From the NCBI GenBank assembly GCA_036274595.1, contig DASUFL010000016.1, forward strand, positions 22,027-86,026: a stretch of 64,000 bases of DNA, written 5' to 3'. The stretch is from WS-9 sp036274595. Its GTDB lineage: Bacteria > Eisenbacteria > RBG-16-71-46 > SZUA-252. The notes beneath the pieces are model-generated. The model ran no database searches, had not been told where the DNA came from, and saw only the letters and a list, made by a program, of their open reading frames with translations. Of this stretch, positions 8,772-18,189 are shown piece by piece. A program made the position numbers and the translations under genes. Position 1 is the stretch's first letter. Each line of letters begins with the position of its first letter.

Positions 8772-9371
8772 ATGCAAGGTAAAGAGCAGCCTCGAAGCCT
8801 CGTCAACGAGGCCAAGGAACAAGTGGTTGAGGCGGTTCAGGGCGCCGGCGACGTCACCGCGGCCACGGTCGACGCCGTGAGCAACACGATCGTGCACGCC
8901 CTCTCAGGAACGCGCGCCGCTGGAACGGAGGCCATCGGACTGGCCGTCGACACCGTGACCGGCGCGGTCCAAGGCGCCGCGCAGATCGGGATGGATACCG
9001 GCCATGCGGCCAAATCGATCATGATGGGCACGCTGAACGGAGCGAGGCAGATCGGCGTGACCTCGGTCGAGACGGTGAGCGCCAGTGCCGGCGCGCTCGT
9101 GAGGGGAACCTCCGAGGTCGGCGGCGATGTGGGCAAGGCGGCGAAGGGTGCCGTGGAAGGCGCCATTCACGCCGCGCGCGACATCGGTGTGACGGCCGAG
9201 CAGGCGGCTTCAGCGGCCGGAAGCGGCGCGCTTCGAGCCGCGGGCGAGGTCGGCTCCGCCGCCGCGGAGCAGGTTCAGAAGGTCCTGGCCAAGACGATTT
9301 CCGGAGTCAAGGTCGTGATCCGAGAGCCGTTCCAGACGAGGAAGGAAATCAAGGACGAGCCTCGATTCTGA
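8772..9371 (+). CDS. Protein of tandem 22-residue amphipathic repeats, LEA/apolipoprotein-like
   Basis: 199 residues from ATG 8772, with GGAG about 9 nt upstream. A longer open frame reaches back to 8631 but its extra residues do not look like protein. From residue 24 to 177 the sequence splits into seven gap-free units of exactly 22 residues, with a weaker unit at 2-23. The unit begins G-A/T, has hydrophobic-Gly at positions 5-6 and ends Gly-Ala-hydrophobic. There is no Cys, Trp or Tyr, no signal peptide and no long membrane helix. Such repeats are expected to form amphipathic helices lying on membranes or lipid, or a desiccation-protective protein. A strong terminator follows. I recognise similar unnamed proteins but know no proven function. 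Confidence 0.8.
   Translation: MQGKEQPRSLVNEAKEQVVEAVQGAGDVTAATVDAVSNTIVHALSGTRAAGTEAIGLAVDTVTGAVQGAAQIGMDTGHAAKSIMMGTLNGARQIGVTSVETVSASAGALVRGTSEVGGDVGKAAKGAVEGAIHAARDIGVTAEQAASAAGSGALRAAGEVGSAAAEQVQKVLAKTISGVKVVIREPFQTRKEIKDEPRF
8841..9302 (+). repeat. Seven in-frame 66-bp units coding 22-residue repeats
   Basis: Seven consecutive 66-nt units without insertion or deletion encode residues 24-177 of the repeat protein. DNA identity between units is modest, while the positions of Gly, Ala and hydrophobic residues are kept, so the repeats are old and held by selection on the protein rather than recent DNA duplication. Confidence 0.8.
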
Positions 9372-9394
9372 GCTCGGCTTTGGTTCCGCAAGAG

Positions 9395-9423
9395 CCCCGG
9401 CGCGTTCGTTCGCGCCGGGGTTT
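9395..9423 (+). terminator. Rho-independent terminator
   Basis: Perfect 10-bp GC stem (CCCCGGCGCG / CGCGCCGGGG) with a 6-nt loop and then TTT, 23 nt after the stop of the repeat protein. It would end that transcript; its mirror could also protect the convergent gene ending at 9443. Confidence 0.85.
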
Positions 9424-9442
9424 CACTTTGCGGGTCGCGCCG

Positions 9443-11419
9443 CTACGGCACGGGGCTGGTGATGCGCACGTCCTCCTTCACACGGGTGGCTTCCTCGAGG
9501 ACGCCTCGAGCCACCATGTCCCCCGGTGCGGCTCGAAGCAGATGGCGCGCGAGCATGGCGGCCTGGTCGCGGTATCCGGACCGCAGCAGACGGCGCATGA
9601 TGTACTGGTTCGCTTCGACATCGAGCGAGTCGACGCCGAACGCGCGGAACACGTGCAGATCCCGTTCCGACCTCATCTCCATCAGAATCTTCGAGATCAT
9701 GTCCAACGTCAGACCCCGGGGATACGAGGAGGTGCGGGCCAGGATCGAATCGGCTTCTTGCCTGCGACCGGCCATCAACAGGAACATGGCCTGGATCCGG
9801 GCGTCATAGGCCTGCATGGCGGCCGAGTCTCTTCGGATGAGCTCGGCCTGAATCCTGGAGGCCTGGTCCATCTCACCGTCACGCGCCAGAGCACGCACGT
9901 AGGTCCGCACCGTCCGGTCCACTTCGAACGGATCCGGCGGCCGGGAGCCGCTCGAACGATAGGTCACAAGGTCTGTGTTGATCTCGACGACATCGCGCTG
10001 GGGTGTGATCCGGAAGAGAAGCTCCTGCCGGTCACCGACGGGACGCGTTTCCGGTGTGAAGGTCGCGATCGCAGGGTTTCGATACCACACACGCAAGGCT
10101 TGAAATCGATCGAGATGGGCGGACACGCTCTCCGATCCCTGCACTCCTGAAGACACGATGGCCCGGAAGGATTCGGGCCATCGCGGACGCAATCGCTTGA
10201 ACCCGGACTCCACATATAAGAGCGCCCGGGAGCTGACCTCGAGGTTCCTCTCGCACGTGACGGTGGGCGCCGGCATCGCGCCTCGCGTCCAGGCGCCGGC
10301 CATCAGAAAACAGGCGAGAACCAAAGCGGTGGCCAGGGCAGGCAGTCGCTCGAATGCGACCGCAAGGAGCAGAGACGTCCCGATGGCCGGAATCGCCACG
10401 TAGTAGGGGATCCAGTCATGGACCAGGGCCACGGTGACGAAGGCCGGCAGAAGCGCGAGGAGCACCGCGAGCCAGATCACTCGCTGGGTTGGAACGGCTC
10501 CATGGCCCGCCGACGGCCTGTTCCGGGTGAGCAGGATGGCGACCATCAACAGCGGCACCGCAATCAGAGCCACGGCGCCTCGCCCCTGGAGCCACTCGAC
10601 CGGCACACCATGCGGCGGCAGGTTCAGGAGGGTGAGGAGGGTGGAGGTCACGAACGATCCTCGCCCAGCGGGGCGAATGCCGACATAGCTCTCCGCGCCG
10701 GCGCCCTGCAGAAGGATTCGCGGTGCCGGATGGACGACCGCCCAGATCGACAGGACCACGGCAAACGGGAGGAGCCATTTCGCCCGCGATGGCGGACGGC
10801 GCCCGAGGAGCCACGGACTTCCCGCGACGATGGGGAGGATCGCGACGGCGGTCTCCTTGGACAGAATCGCGGCCGCGATCGAGCATGCGCTGGGCACGGC
10901 ACTCCCGGACAGCGCGAACCGGAGCGCCAGGAGCGCGAACAGCATCGCGAGAAGGTCCTGCGCGCCGCTGACCCACGCCACCAAGAGAGGGACCGCGCCA
11001 ATCGAGGCGAAGGCAAGGCCCGCGAGCACTCCCGTTCTGAGATTCGTCATGCGCGCGACGAGTGACGTCAGGAGCCAGACCACCGCAGCGAGGAGCACCG
11101 CGTTTGCGAGATGCCCCACGACCGGGGAGCCGCCGCCCAGGAGCCAGATGACGCCGAAGTAGATCTCTCGAGACACCGGTCGGTAGAAAACCGATCCGGG
11201 GTCCGGCAGAAGGAATGCGGGGCGGAACGTCAGAACGCGGGCCAGGAAATCGTAGTCATCCCACAGCCAGCTGAACCCCAGGCCGGGCAGGCTGAGCGTC
11301 ACGGCCACGATCGACGGAAGCAGCCCGAGGACCCGCGGGTCTCCGAGGGCGCCTCTCTGCTTGGTGGTGCTGCTCCGCTCTGTCCGATCCGGTCGACGCC
11401 GCCGCGCCGGCTGTTTCAT
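9443..11419 (-). CDS. Polytopic membrane protein, GT-C glycosyltransferase-like
   Basis: 658 residues. A basic N-terminal tail is followed by about ten or more hydrophobic helices over residues 28-380 and then a soluble C-terminal region of about 270 residues. The first extracytoplasmic loop carries 'WLWDDYDFL', like the Asp-Asp/Glu loop motif of GT-C enzymes such as ArnT or protein O-mannosyltransferases, which move sugars from polyprenyl carriers. The C-terminal half has helical repeats that may be TPR-like ('YVRALARDGEMDQASRIQ'). No acceptor can be named. The gene is alone between two convergent or divergent neighbours. Confidence 0.65.
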   Translation of the reverse strand: MKQPARRRRPDRTERSSTTKQRGALGDPRVLGLLPSIVAVTLSLPGLGFSWLWDDYDFLARVLTFRPAFLLPDPGSVFYRPVSREIYFGVIWLLGGGSPVVGHLANAVLLAAVVWLLTSLVARMTNLRTGVLAGLAFASIGAVPLLVAWVSGAQDLLAMLFALLALRFALSGSAVPSACSIAAAILSKETAVAILPIVAGSPWLLGRRPPSRAKWLLPFAVVLSIWAVVHPAPRILLQGAGAESYVGIRPAGRGSFVTSTLLTLLNLPPHGVPVEWLQGRGAVALIAVPLLMVAILLTRNRPSAGHGAVPTQRVIWLAVLLALLPAFVTVALVHDWIPYYVAIPAIGTSLLLAVAFERLPALATALVLACFLMAGAWTRGAMPAPTVTCERNLEVSSRALLYVESGFKRLRPRWPESFRAIVSSGVQGSESVSAHLDRFQALRVWYRNPAIATFTPETRPVGDRQELLFRITPQRDVVEINTDLVTYRSSGSRPPDPFEVDRTVRTYVRALARDGEMDQASRIQAELIRRDSAAMQAYDARIQAMFLLMAGRRQEADSILARTSSYPRGLTLDMISKILMEMRSERDLHVFRAFGVDSLDVEANQYIMRRLLRSGYRDQAAMLARHLLRAAPGDMVARGVLEEATRVKEDVRITSPVP

Positions 11420-11570
11420 GGGACGGGACTATAGGTGGAACGGGGCTCCGGGACCCATGCGGCTCGAACCGTAGTTGGCGCAAACTGAAGGGGCGCAGCA
11501 GCTTCGAGCGCGGCGCTCGCAGCATTTTTCTTGGAAGAATCTGGTCTCACTAGGTGTTCATCTCAATATC

Positions 11571-12230
11571 ATGCGCACGCGACGAGCGGTACCGATCCTC
11601 ATCAGCCTCGCCTCGGTCCTGGCCCTCTCGCTGCCTTCGGCCTATGCCGAAGACCGCGCCACGACGACGCGCTCGGGAAAGCCGATCGCCAAGGCCATCC
11701 CCGAAGCGGGCATCGCCCGATTTGCGGAGATCCGCCCGGGATTGGCGCGCGGCGGCGAGCCCGGGGAAGCGGGCATCCGCTATCTCAAGGAGCATGGCTA
11801 CCGAACGGTCGTGAGCTTCCTGACCGATCCCGCTGAAAGCGCCTGGGTCGTGCAGTCCGGGATGAAGTACATCCACCTCCCAATGCGTTCGAGCTTCTTC
11901 TTCGCCGACACCCCGACCAAGGAGCAAGTGCGCCAGTTCCTCAGCGTCGTCAGCGATACCACGCAGTATCCAGCCTACATTCATTGCCACGCCGGCAAGG
12001 ATCGCACCGGAGCCATGACGGCCATCTACAGGATGGAGGCCTGCGGTTGGACGGCCGACGAGGCCGTGGAAGAGATGAAGGCGTTCGGATTCAGTGGCCG
12101 GTACGGCAAGCTCAAGAACTACGTGCAGGCGTACTCGGTGGCTGCGCCGTCGTCCCCGACGGTCGCCACGTCGGAATCCGAGCCCGCCGCTTCGGAATCC
12201 GCTCCCGCCGCTCAAGCACCCACACCCTAA
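11571..12230 (+). CDS. Exported tyrosine/dual-specificity-type protein phosphatase
   Basis: 219 residues from ATG 11571, chosen because it opens a signal peptide (basic MRTRR, hydrophobic core, cut near AYA-ED). A longer frame from 11475 would bury it. The catalytic P-loop is 'HCHAGKDRTG', with nucleophile C139 and R145 (CX5R). An upstream Asp (in the 'FADTP' loop or nearby) may be the general acid. The C-terminal 25 residues are Ala/Pro/Ser/Glu-rich and low in complexity. Relatives hydrolyse phosphotyrosine, phosphoserine or inositol phosphates. Being exported, it is unlikely to act on the kinase encoded tail-to-tail 4 nt away, unless on an outer segment of it. Confidence 0.82.
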   Translation: MRTRRAVPILISLASVLALSLPSAYAEDRATTTRSGKPIAKAIPEAGIARFAEIRPGLARGGEPGEAGIRYLKEHGYRTVVSFLTDPAESAWVVQSGMKYIHLPMRSSFFFADTPTKEQVRQFLSVVSDTTQYPAYIHCHAGKDRTGAMTAIYRMEACGWTADEAVEEMKAFGFSGRYGKLKNYVQAYSVAAPSSPTVATSESEPAASESAPAAQAPTP

Positions 12231-12234
12231 GTCT

Positions 12235-14847
12235 CTACTCGGCGTTCCGCAGCGCCGCGAGCTCTCTCGATATCTCAGCCGGAGCAGCGACCTCCTCATC
12301 GGCCAAGGCGCCGAGGTCGCTCAGCGCTCGATAGAGACTGAGGCTCCTCGCGTACCAATCACGCGCCCTGGACCGCCACTCCAGTCCCTCGCGGGATCCC
12401 TGGGACGCCAGCAGGCGGCAAGCCTCCCCTGCTTTGCGGCTCGATTTCGCCATGCGGACCCGGACGTCAACGTTCCCGGAATCCTTTGCGGCGAGGCCGC
12501 TGTAACGCTGGAAGGCCGTCCCGAATCGTTCTTCCGCTTCTCGATACCGTCTGCCCTTCATCAGAATGTCGCCGAGCTCGAAATAGCCGTTGGCCAGGTC
12601 GGCCTGCTGAAGAACGTCGCTCGGATCCGAAGCGCTGAGAGCTTCTGAAATGTTCATGGCGCGGCCGTAGAGCAGGAGCGCTGAATCGATCTCCCCGCCG
12701 TCCGCCAGGAACGCAGCGCGCATGCCGTACACGACGGAGAGGTCTCGCTTCGCATCGGTGCGGTCCGGAAGCGCGCGGATGAACTCCAGGGCCAGCTCCT
12801 CCGCCCGGCGGTAATCCCTCGCGGCGCCTGCGCGATCACCGCTGACCGCGAGAAGGCTCGCCCTCTTGGCGTAGCCCACCATCACGTTTCGCCGGCTGCC
12901 GGGATCGTCGGGGTTCTTGAGAGCGAGCTGCTCGGCGACGCCCGCCCCATCGACAGCCTCCCGAACGGCCCCCAAGGTGTCTCCCGCCGCCAATCTCATG
13001 TCGCTGAGCCTGTCCGCCGCCACACCCAGATCTCCCAGGAACAGAAGCTCGTCGGGATGCTTGGCCCGCTCGGCGAGGATCCGGCGTTTGGCCTCCAGAT
13101 GAAGCTCCAGCGCCTTGTCCCGCTCCCCCAGCCGCCACAGGAGATCCCCCAGCCTCTGCATCGTGAGTGAGAGATCGCGGGAGATGTACACGGAATCCGG
13201 AGCGGCCGAGGCCGCGGCCCGAAGAAGGCCGAGCGATCGCTCGTAACTCTGCCGCGCGTCGGCCGTGTGGCCGAGGTTCGAGAACTCGGGGCGCCCCTGT
13301 ACGTCTCCGATCTTGCCATAGGCCACGCCCATCTCATGCTGGAGTCCCGGATCGCCCGAGGCCTCCTTGCTCAAGTTGTCGAGATATCGCAGCGCGTGCA
13401 TCACAAGAAGCTCGCGGGCCTTCGTCGATCCGGGAAGATTCTCGATCGCATCGTGGAGGTCGAAGACCACGGCATGCGCGAGAGAGCGCACATCATCGAA
13501 GCGCCGCTTCGCGCGGTCCCGCTCGACACCGGCGATGTGAGCCTGCCAAGCGGTGCCGATCAGACCGGCCACCAGGGCGAGGGCCACGAGGCCGGCGGTG
13601 GCGAACGCGACTCGATGGCGGCGAACCAGGCGCGAGAGGAGGTACGCCGTGGTCCGGCCGCGGCCCAGCACCGGCAGGTCCTCGAGATACCGGCGAATGT
13701 CACGGCTGAGCTGGTCGACCGAAGCGTAGCGGCGTCCCGGATCCTTCTCCAGCGCCTTCAGAATGATGTAATCGATGTCGCCCGCGAGCCGGCGGCGAAG
13801 ACGGGGCGGCGTCGACCCCAGCAACGTTGCCGTTTCCACGGAACGCATGCGCGTAACCGCCGTGCTGGGAGTGACCGGCTCCTCCTGCGTCACCACGCGG
13901 AGGATCTCTTCGGGAGTGCGGGTTTCGAAATGGAGCGGCCGCGTCCCGGTCATGAGCTCGTACAGGACGACGCCAAGGGAGTAGACATCGCTGGCCACCG
14001 TGACCGGTTCGCCCCGGATCTGCTCCGGGCTGGCGTAATCCGGCGTCAACATGCGCGCCATGGGAGCCGTGATCGTGGCCGGCGCCTCGCCCGCCTCGTG
14101 GGACATCAGTTTGGCGATTCCAAAATCGAGGAGCCGCGGTGATCCATCCTCCAGAACCAGGATGTTGTCGGACTTGAGGTCGCGGTGGACGACCAGGCGC
14201 TGGTGCGCGAACTGCACGGTGTCGCAGACGGTCAGGAACAGGTTCAGGCGGTCGTCGACGCCGAGCCTTCGTTCATTGCAGTACTCGAGGAGCGGCTTGC
14301 CGGATACGTGCTCCATGACGAGATAGGGACATCCGTCGGGCGTAGTCCCACCGTCGATGAGGCGGGCGATGTGAGGGTGATCGAGCATCGCCAGGATCTG
14401 GCGCTCGGCCCGGAATCTCCTCAAGATCTGGTCGGAGCGCATCAACGGGTCGATCAGCTTGATCGCGACTTCCTTGCGGAAGTGCTCGTCGTCTCGAACG
14501 GCGCGGTAGACGACGCCCATTCCCCCGCGCCCGATCTCCTCGATGATGCGGTACGGGCCGAGCCTGTCGCCGGGCGCCATGGATTTCAGGAGCGGCACGG
14601 TGGCCGGGGTCTCGAGGAAACCGCCGGCTTCCTCGTGGGACGCGATCAACGACCGCACCTCTGCGGCGAGCTCCGGATCCTGCTCGGCGGTGCGCGCGAG
14701 CAGGGCCTCGCGCGCTTCAGGCTCCAGTTCGAGGGCGTGATGAAAGAGCGCGCTGATTCGATCCCACGTCCGGGGAATCCCGGGCGGAGTAGGATCGGGC
14801 GGCGGAGTCTTCAGAGACTCGCCCTGCGGATCGTCTGAGGTTGGCAT
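12235..14847 (-). CDS. Membrane-anchored Ser/Thr protein kinase with helical-repeat C-terminus
   Basis: 870 residues if started at ATG 14847; a TTG 36 nt earlier is also possible and neither has a good Shine-Dalgarno site. The N-terminal 100 residues are the 'WDRISALFHHALELEPEAR' type region common in this kinase group. The kinase domain follows (GRGGMGVVY, VAIK, HRDLKSDN, LLDFGIAK, YASPEQ), then one membrane helix at about residue 410-435 and a roughly 430-residue C-terminal part with TPR-like helical repeats, expected outside the cytoplasmic membrane. It probably senses an envelope signal and phosphorylates cytoplasmic proteins. No sigma factor gene adjoins it. It diverges from the lipoprotein gene at 15024. 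Confidence 0.92.
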   Translation of the reverse strand: MPTSDDPQGESLKTPPPDPTPPGIPRTWDRISALFHHALELEPEAREALLARTAEQDPELAAEVRSLIASHEEAGGFLETPATVPLLKSMAPGDRLGPYRIIEEIGRGGMGVVYRAVRDDEHFRKEVAIKLIDPLMRSDQILRRFRAERQILAMLDHPHIARLIDGGTTPDGCPYLVMEHVSGKPLLEYCNERRLGVDDRLNLFLTVCDTVQFAHQRLVVHRDLKSDNILVLEDGSPRLLDFGIAKLMSHEAGEAPATITAPMARMLTPDYASPEQIRGEPVTVASDVYSLGVVLYELMTGTRPLHFETRTPEEILRVVTQEEPVTPSTAVTRMRSVETATLLGSTPPRLRRRLAGDIDYIILKALEKDPGRRYASVDQLSRDIRRYLEDLPVLGRGRTTAYLLSRLVRRHRVAFATAGLVALALVAGLIGTAWQAHIAGVERDRAKRRFDDVRSLAHAVVFDLHDAIENLPGSTKARELLVMHALRYLDNLSKEASGDPGLQHEMGVAYGKIGDVQGRPEFSNLGHTADARQSYERSLGLLRAAASAAPDSVYISRDLSLTMQRLGDLLWRLGERDKALELHLEAKRRILAERAKHPDELLFLGDLGVAADRLSDMRLAAGDTLGAVREAVDGAGVAEQLALKNPDDPGSRRNVMVGYAKRASLLAVSGDRAGAARDYRRAEELALEFIRALPDRTDAKRDLSVVYGMRAAFLADGGEIDSALLLYGRAMNISEALSASDPSDVLQQADLANGYFELGDILMKGRRYREAEERFGTAFQRYSGLAAKDSGNVDVRVRMAKSSRKAGEACRLLASQGSREGLEWRSRARDWYARSLSLYRALSDLGALADEEVAAPAEISRELAALRNAE

Positions 14848-15023
14848 GAGCCCATGCGAATCGGTGGGTGCCGCTCGACGCAAACCGGGGAGCGGACGGC
14901 CGGCCCCACGAGCCGACGCAGTGCGTCAATTATACAGCAATTCTGCCAGGACCGGCCAACGGCGACCCCGCCTTCGGGGTAATGTTGAGTATGGACAGTC
15001 CTATCGAACGAAAGGAGATCGCC

Positions 15024-16526
15024 ATGTGGCATCCACTCCGGGCCCTCGCGCTCCTCCTCGGGCTGACGGTGGCCCTTGTCGGCTGTGCCGCAACGAACTA
15101 CGAGCAGTATCCCGACTCCGCCCCGTACGACGATTCCGACGCCGACTACGGCTACTTCTACGACGCGCTCTCCCCGTACGGCGCCTGGTACCAGGTGGAC
15201 CCGTACGGATGGGTCTGGACGCCCTACGACGTTCCGGCCGGCTGGCGGCCTTACACCGATGGGCAATGGCTCTCCACGTCGTACGGCTGGACCTGGCTCT
15301 CCGACGACCCCTGGGGATGGGCCACCTACCACTACGGCCGCTGGACGTGGGACAGCTATTACGGATGGCTCTGGGTGCCCGGGAACGTCTGGGCGCCGGC
15401 GTGGGTCGCGTGGCGCTACGGTGACGGCTGGATCGGCTGGGCGCCGCTGCCGCCCGAGGTGGGATGGAATGGATATGGCCTCGACTACGGCTCGTACGAC
15501 ATCGATAACATCAGCCGATATCGCTGGTCGTTCTGCGACGAGAAGGACTTCACACAGACTCGCATCCGGACCGTCGTTGTGCCTCGCAGCCGAAATGTCA
15601 CTCTTCTCAAGACGACCAAGGACGTGACGCGCTATGGGTCGGTGGACGCTCGCCCGGTGGAACAGGGCCTGACGTCCGAGATGCTCGGGCGCGACCTGAA
15701 GCGGAAGATCCAGCGCTACGAGGTCAGCGACGCGCCCGGTGTCGGTCGGGACCGCGCGGCCGTCATTCGCGGCAACGTCGTGGAGATGTATCGACCGAGG
15801 ATCGAGGCTCGCGCGCCCCGGGGAGATCGAACGCCGCCCAATGTCACGAACCGGCCCAGTGAGAAGCAGCGCCTCGAAGATCGGCAGAAGGCACGGGCCG
15901 AGCGTCAGCGGACCACGACGGATGCGGCCCAGAAGGACCGGAGCGAGATCCAGCCGCCGGGTAGCCAGATGCCCAACGTCCAGGCGCCTGCGACCGGCTT
16001 CCAGTCCGCGCCCGACGCGAACGCAACATCCGGGACCAGGTCCAGGCCGCCCCAGGAGGCCCGGAATCAGGAGGAGGCCAAGGAGCAAGCGGACGGACGA
16101 AGCCAGGAGAATGCAAAGTGGCAGGCCGAGGCTCAGCGCGAGGCGGAGGCCCAGCGCCGCGAGGCCGAGCGGAGGGACCTCGACGCGCGTATTCAGGCGC
16201 AGCGGCAAAAGCTCCAGCAGGAGCAGCAGAAGGACATCAAGAATCCCCCGGCGGGCGTTTCACGCGAGGAGCTCAAGGAGCGACACAGCGAGGAACAGCA
16301 ATCGCAGAAGGAAGTCGAGAAGCGTGATCGCGAGGAGCTGAAGAACCGCGAGGAGCTCCGCAAGCAGTGGGAGCGAGCGCAGGAACAGGCGCGGCAGCAG
16401 CAAGAGCAGAGGAAGCAGAAGCAGCAACAGGACGATGACTCGCGGCAGGGCGGCCAGCAGAAGAAGCCGTTCGAGGGCCAGAACAAGGATCAGCAGCAGG
16501 ACCGAGGGCAGTCTCGCCAGCGCTGA
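15024..16526 (+). CDS. Trp/Tyr-rich lipoprotein (DUF6600-like) with charged coiled-coil tail
   Basis: 500 residues from ATG 15024 (AAAGGAG 7 nt upstream; the longer frame from 14868 is not convincing). The lipobox 'LVGC' puts the mature N-terminus on a lipid anchor. Residues about 40-150 carry repeated 'YGW-W-P' units rich in Trp, Tyr, Gly and Asp, typical of DUF6600 envelope proteins. From about residue 280 to the end the sequence is Gln/Glu/Arg/Lys-rich and likely an extended coiled coil or disordered region ending in QR-rich repeats. Function is unknown; a structural or peptidoglycan-associated role is plausible. Confidence 0.8.
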   Translation: MWHPLRALALLLGLTVALVGCAATNYEQYPDSAPYDDSDADYGYFYDALSPYGAWYQVDPYGWVWTPYDVPAGWRPYTDGQWLSTSYGWTWLSDDPWGWATYHYGRWTWDSYYGWLWVPGNVWAPAWVAWRYGDGWIGWAPLPPEVGWNGYGLDYGSYDIDNISRYRWSFCDEKDFTQTRIRTVVVPRSRNVTLLKTTKDVTRYGSVDARPVEQGLTSEMLGRDLKRKIQRYEVSDAPGVGRDRAAVIRGNVVEMYRPRIEARAPRGDRTPPNVTNRPSEKQRLEDRQKARAERQRTTTDAAQKDRSEIQPPGSQMPNVQAPATGFQSAPDANATSGTRSRPPQEARNQEEAKEQADGRSQENAKWQAEAQREAEAQRREAERRDLDARIQAQRQKLQQEQQKDIKNPPAGVSREELKERHSEEQQSQKEVEKRDREELKNREELRKQWERAQEQARQQQEQRKQKQQQDDDSRQGGQQKKPFEGQNKDQQQDRGQSRQR

Positions 16527-16696
16527 GCTGCTTCCCCATCTTCGGGGGGCGCCCCCGTCCAGACGGAGCGGCCATGTCGCTTCCGCCCGGGGCCCCTTGA
16601 CAGACCTCGCTGAGCCTGGACTACGCTCGGTGTAGTCGCCGGCCCACATCTTGGTCGATCCTCGCAGATCATCCCGACCCTCCAGGAGGCCCTGTC

Positions 16697-17557
16697 ATGA
16701 GCCCGCACAAGGAAAGCGTTCTCGAGGAAGTCCGCGGCACCACCATCACGACCAAGGACGGGGCCCAGCTCTACTACAAGGATTGGGGAGCCGGGCAGCC
16801 CGTTGTCTTCAGTCACGGCTGGCCCTTGAGCGCGGATATGTGGGAAGACCAGATGTTCTTCCTGGCCTCGCACGGATATCGGTGCATCGCGCACGACCGC
16901 CGCGGGCATGGCCGCTCGAGCCAGCCATGGAACGGCAACGACATGGATACCTACGCCGACGACCTCGCGACCGTCGTCGAGGTCCTCGACCTGCGGGACG
17001 CGATCCACGTGGGCCACTCCACGGGCGGAGGCGAGGTTGCGCGGTACATCGGTCGCCATGGCACCAAGCGGGTGGCCAAGGCCGTGCTCATCGACGCGAT
17101 CCCTCCCGGCGTGGGCAAGACGGCCTCGAATCCGGACGGTATCCCGATGGAGCTGTTCGACCAGTTTCGGGCCGGCATGCGGCATGATCGGGCTCAGTTC
17201 TGGAAGGACATCGCGATTCCCTTCTACGGCTACAACCGGCCAGGCGCCCAGATCTCGCAGGGCGTTCTGGAATCGTTCTGGTACCAGGCCACGATGGGAG
17301 GCTTTGCTGGCACGTACATGTGCCTCAAGGCGATCGCCGAAAGCGATTTCACGGAGGATCTCAAGAGGTTCGACGTACCGACTCTGATCATCCACGGCGA
17401 CGATGATCAGGTCGTCCCGCTCGCTCTTGGAGGCATGCGCTCGTCCAAGCTCATCCAGGGATCGACGTTCAAGATCTACAAGGGCGGCCCGCATGGCGTG
17501 ACCGCCACGCACAAGGACCAGATCAACGCGGACCTCCTGGCCTTCTTAGGAGGCTGA
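16697..17557 (+). CDS. Alpha/beta hydrolase, cofactor-free haloperoxidase/esterase type
   Basis: 286 residues with CCAGGAGG 8 nt before the ATG. The oxyanion-side 'SHGWPLSADMW', nucleophile elbow 'GHSTGGG' (S108), acid in 'HGDDDQVVPL' and final 'GGPHGVTATH' His match chloroperoxidase-like hydrolases. No signal peptide is present, so it is cytoplasmic. Members hydrolyse esters and, with peroxide, make peracids; the natural substrate is usually unknown. Followed after 39 nt by the barrel gene at 17597, possibly on one transcript. Confidence 0.9.
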   Translation: MSPHKESVLEEVRGTTITTKDGAQLYYKDWGAGQPVVFSHGWPLSADMWEDQMFFLASHGYRCIAHDRRGHGRSSQPWNGNDMDTYADDLATVVEVLDLRDAIHVGHSTGGGEVARYIGRHGTKRVAKAVLIDAIPPGVGKTASNPDGIPMELFDQFRAGMRHDRAQFWKDIAIPFYGYNRPGAQISQGVLESFWYQATMGGFAGTYMCLKAIAESDFTEDLKRFDVPTLIIHGDDDQVVPLALGGMRSSKLIQGSTFKIYKGGPHGVTATHKDQINADLLAFLGG

Positions 17558-17596
17558 TCCGCAGAGGTGAGTGCGACCTAGTACGAGGAGGATCTC

Positions 17597-18097
17597 ATGA
17601 AACGTCATGCCGCCGTTGCAGCGTTCGCCGTGGTGCTCGCGTCACTCGTCCTGACCGTCCCGGCATTCGCAGGCAGCCTCGGTGCCGGAGTCCATTACTT
17701 GAAAACCGTCGGCGACATCAAGGACAACGCCGCCTGGGACAAGAACGCTTTGGGGTTCATCGGGTCCTACCAGCACGCAGCGGGACTCCTGAAGCTCGAG
17801 GGTGACGTGGAGTGGGTCAACGATTACGGCGGCACGGACCACTCGATGATCGAACCCCAAGCCTACGCACTGGTCGGCCATCACCTGTACGGAGGCGCCG
17901 GCATCGGTATCGGCTACATCGATGACGGGTGGCAGGATGCCCCGTTCTACGCGCTGCGCGCAGGATACGTGCTGGGGCTGTCATCGCTCGCGCTGGATGG
18001 CTTCGCGTCGTATCGATTCCAGAAGGTGGACGCGCTGCAGGGGGTGACCAGCGACGACCTCGACACGGTCACGTTCGGACTGATCGCGAGATTCTAG
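17597..18097 (+). CDS. Small outer-membrane beta-barrel protein (YfaZ-like)
   Basis: 166 residues with AGGAGG 6 nt before the ATG. A signal peptide (cut near AFA-GS) is followed by alternating strands ('LGAGVHYL', 'GLLKLEGDVEWV', 'YALVGHHLYGGAGIGIGYI') and a last strand ending 'FGLIARF' with terminal Phe, the classical BAM signal. Length fits an eight-stranded barrel. Role unknown. Confidence 0.78.
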   Translation: MKRHAAVAAFAVVLASLVLTVPAFAGSLGAGVHYLKTVGDIKDNAAWDKNALGFIGSYQHAAGLLKLEGDVEWVNDYGGTDHSMIEPQAYALVGHHLYGGAGIGIGYIDDGWQDAPFYALRAGYVLGLSSLALDGFASYRFQKVDALQGVTSDDLDTVTFGLIARF

Positions 18098-18138
18098 TCG
18101 CCTGCGGGGACAGTCCCGCTCACGCTGAAGATGCGCGA

Positions 18139-18166
18139 AAGGGCGGCGCCGGTAGGCGCCGCCCTT
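18139..18166. terminator. Bidirectional terminator between convergent genes
   Basis: A perfect 12-bp inverted repeat (AAGGGCGGCGCC / GGCGCCGCCCTT) with a 4-nt loop, flanked by A's on the left and T's on the right. It lies between the stop of the barrel gene (18097, +) and the stop of the cold-shock gene (18190, -) and can serve both. Confidence 0.8.
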
Positions 18167-18189
18167 CGCTGGTACAGCGGTCTTGGTCC

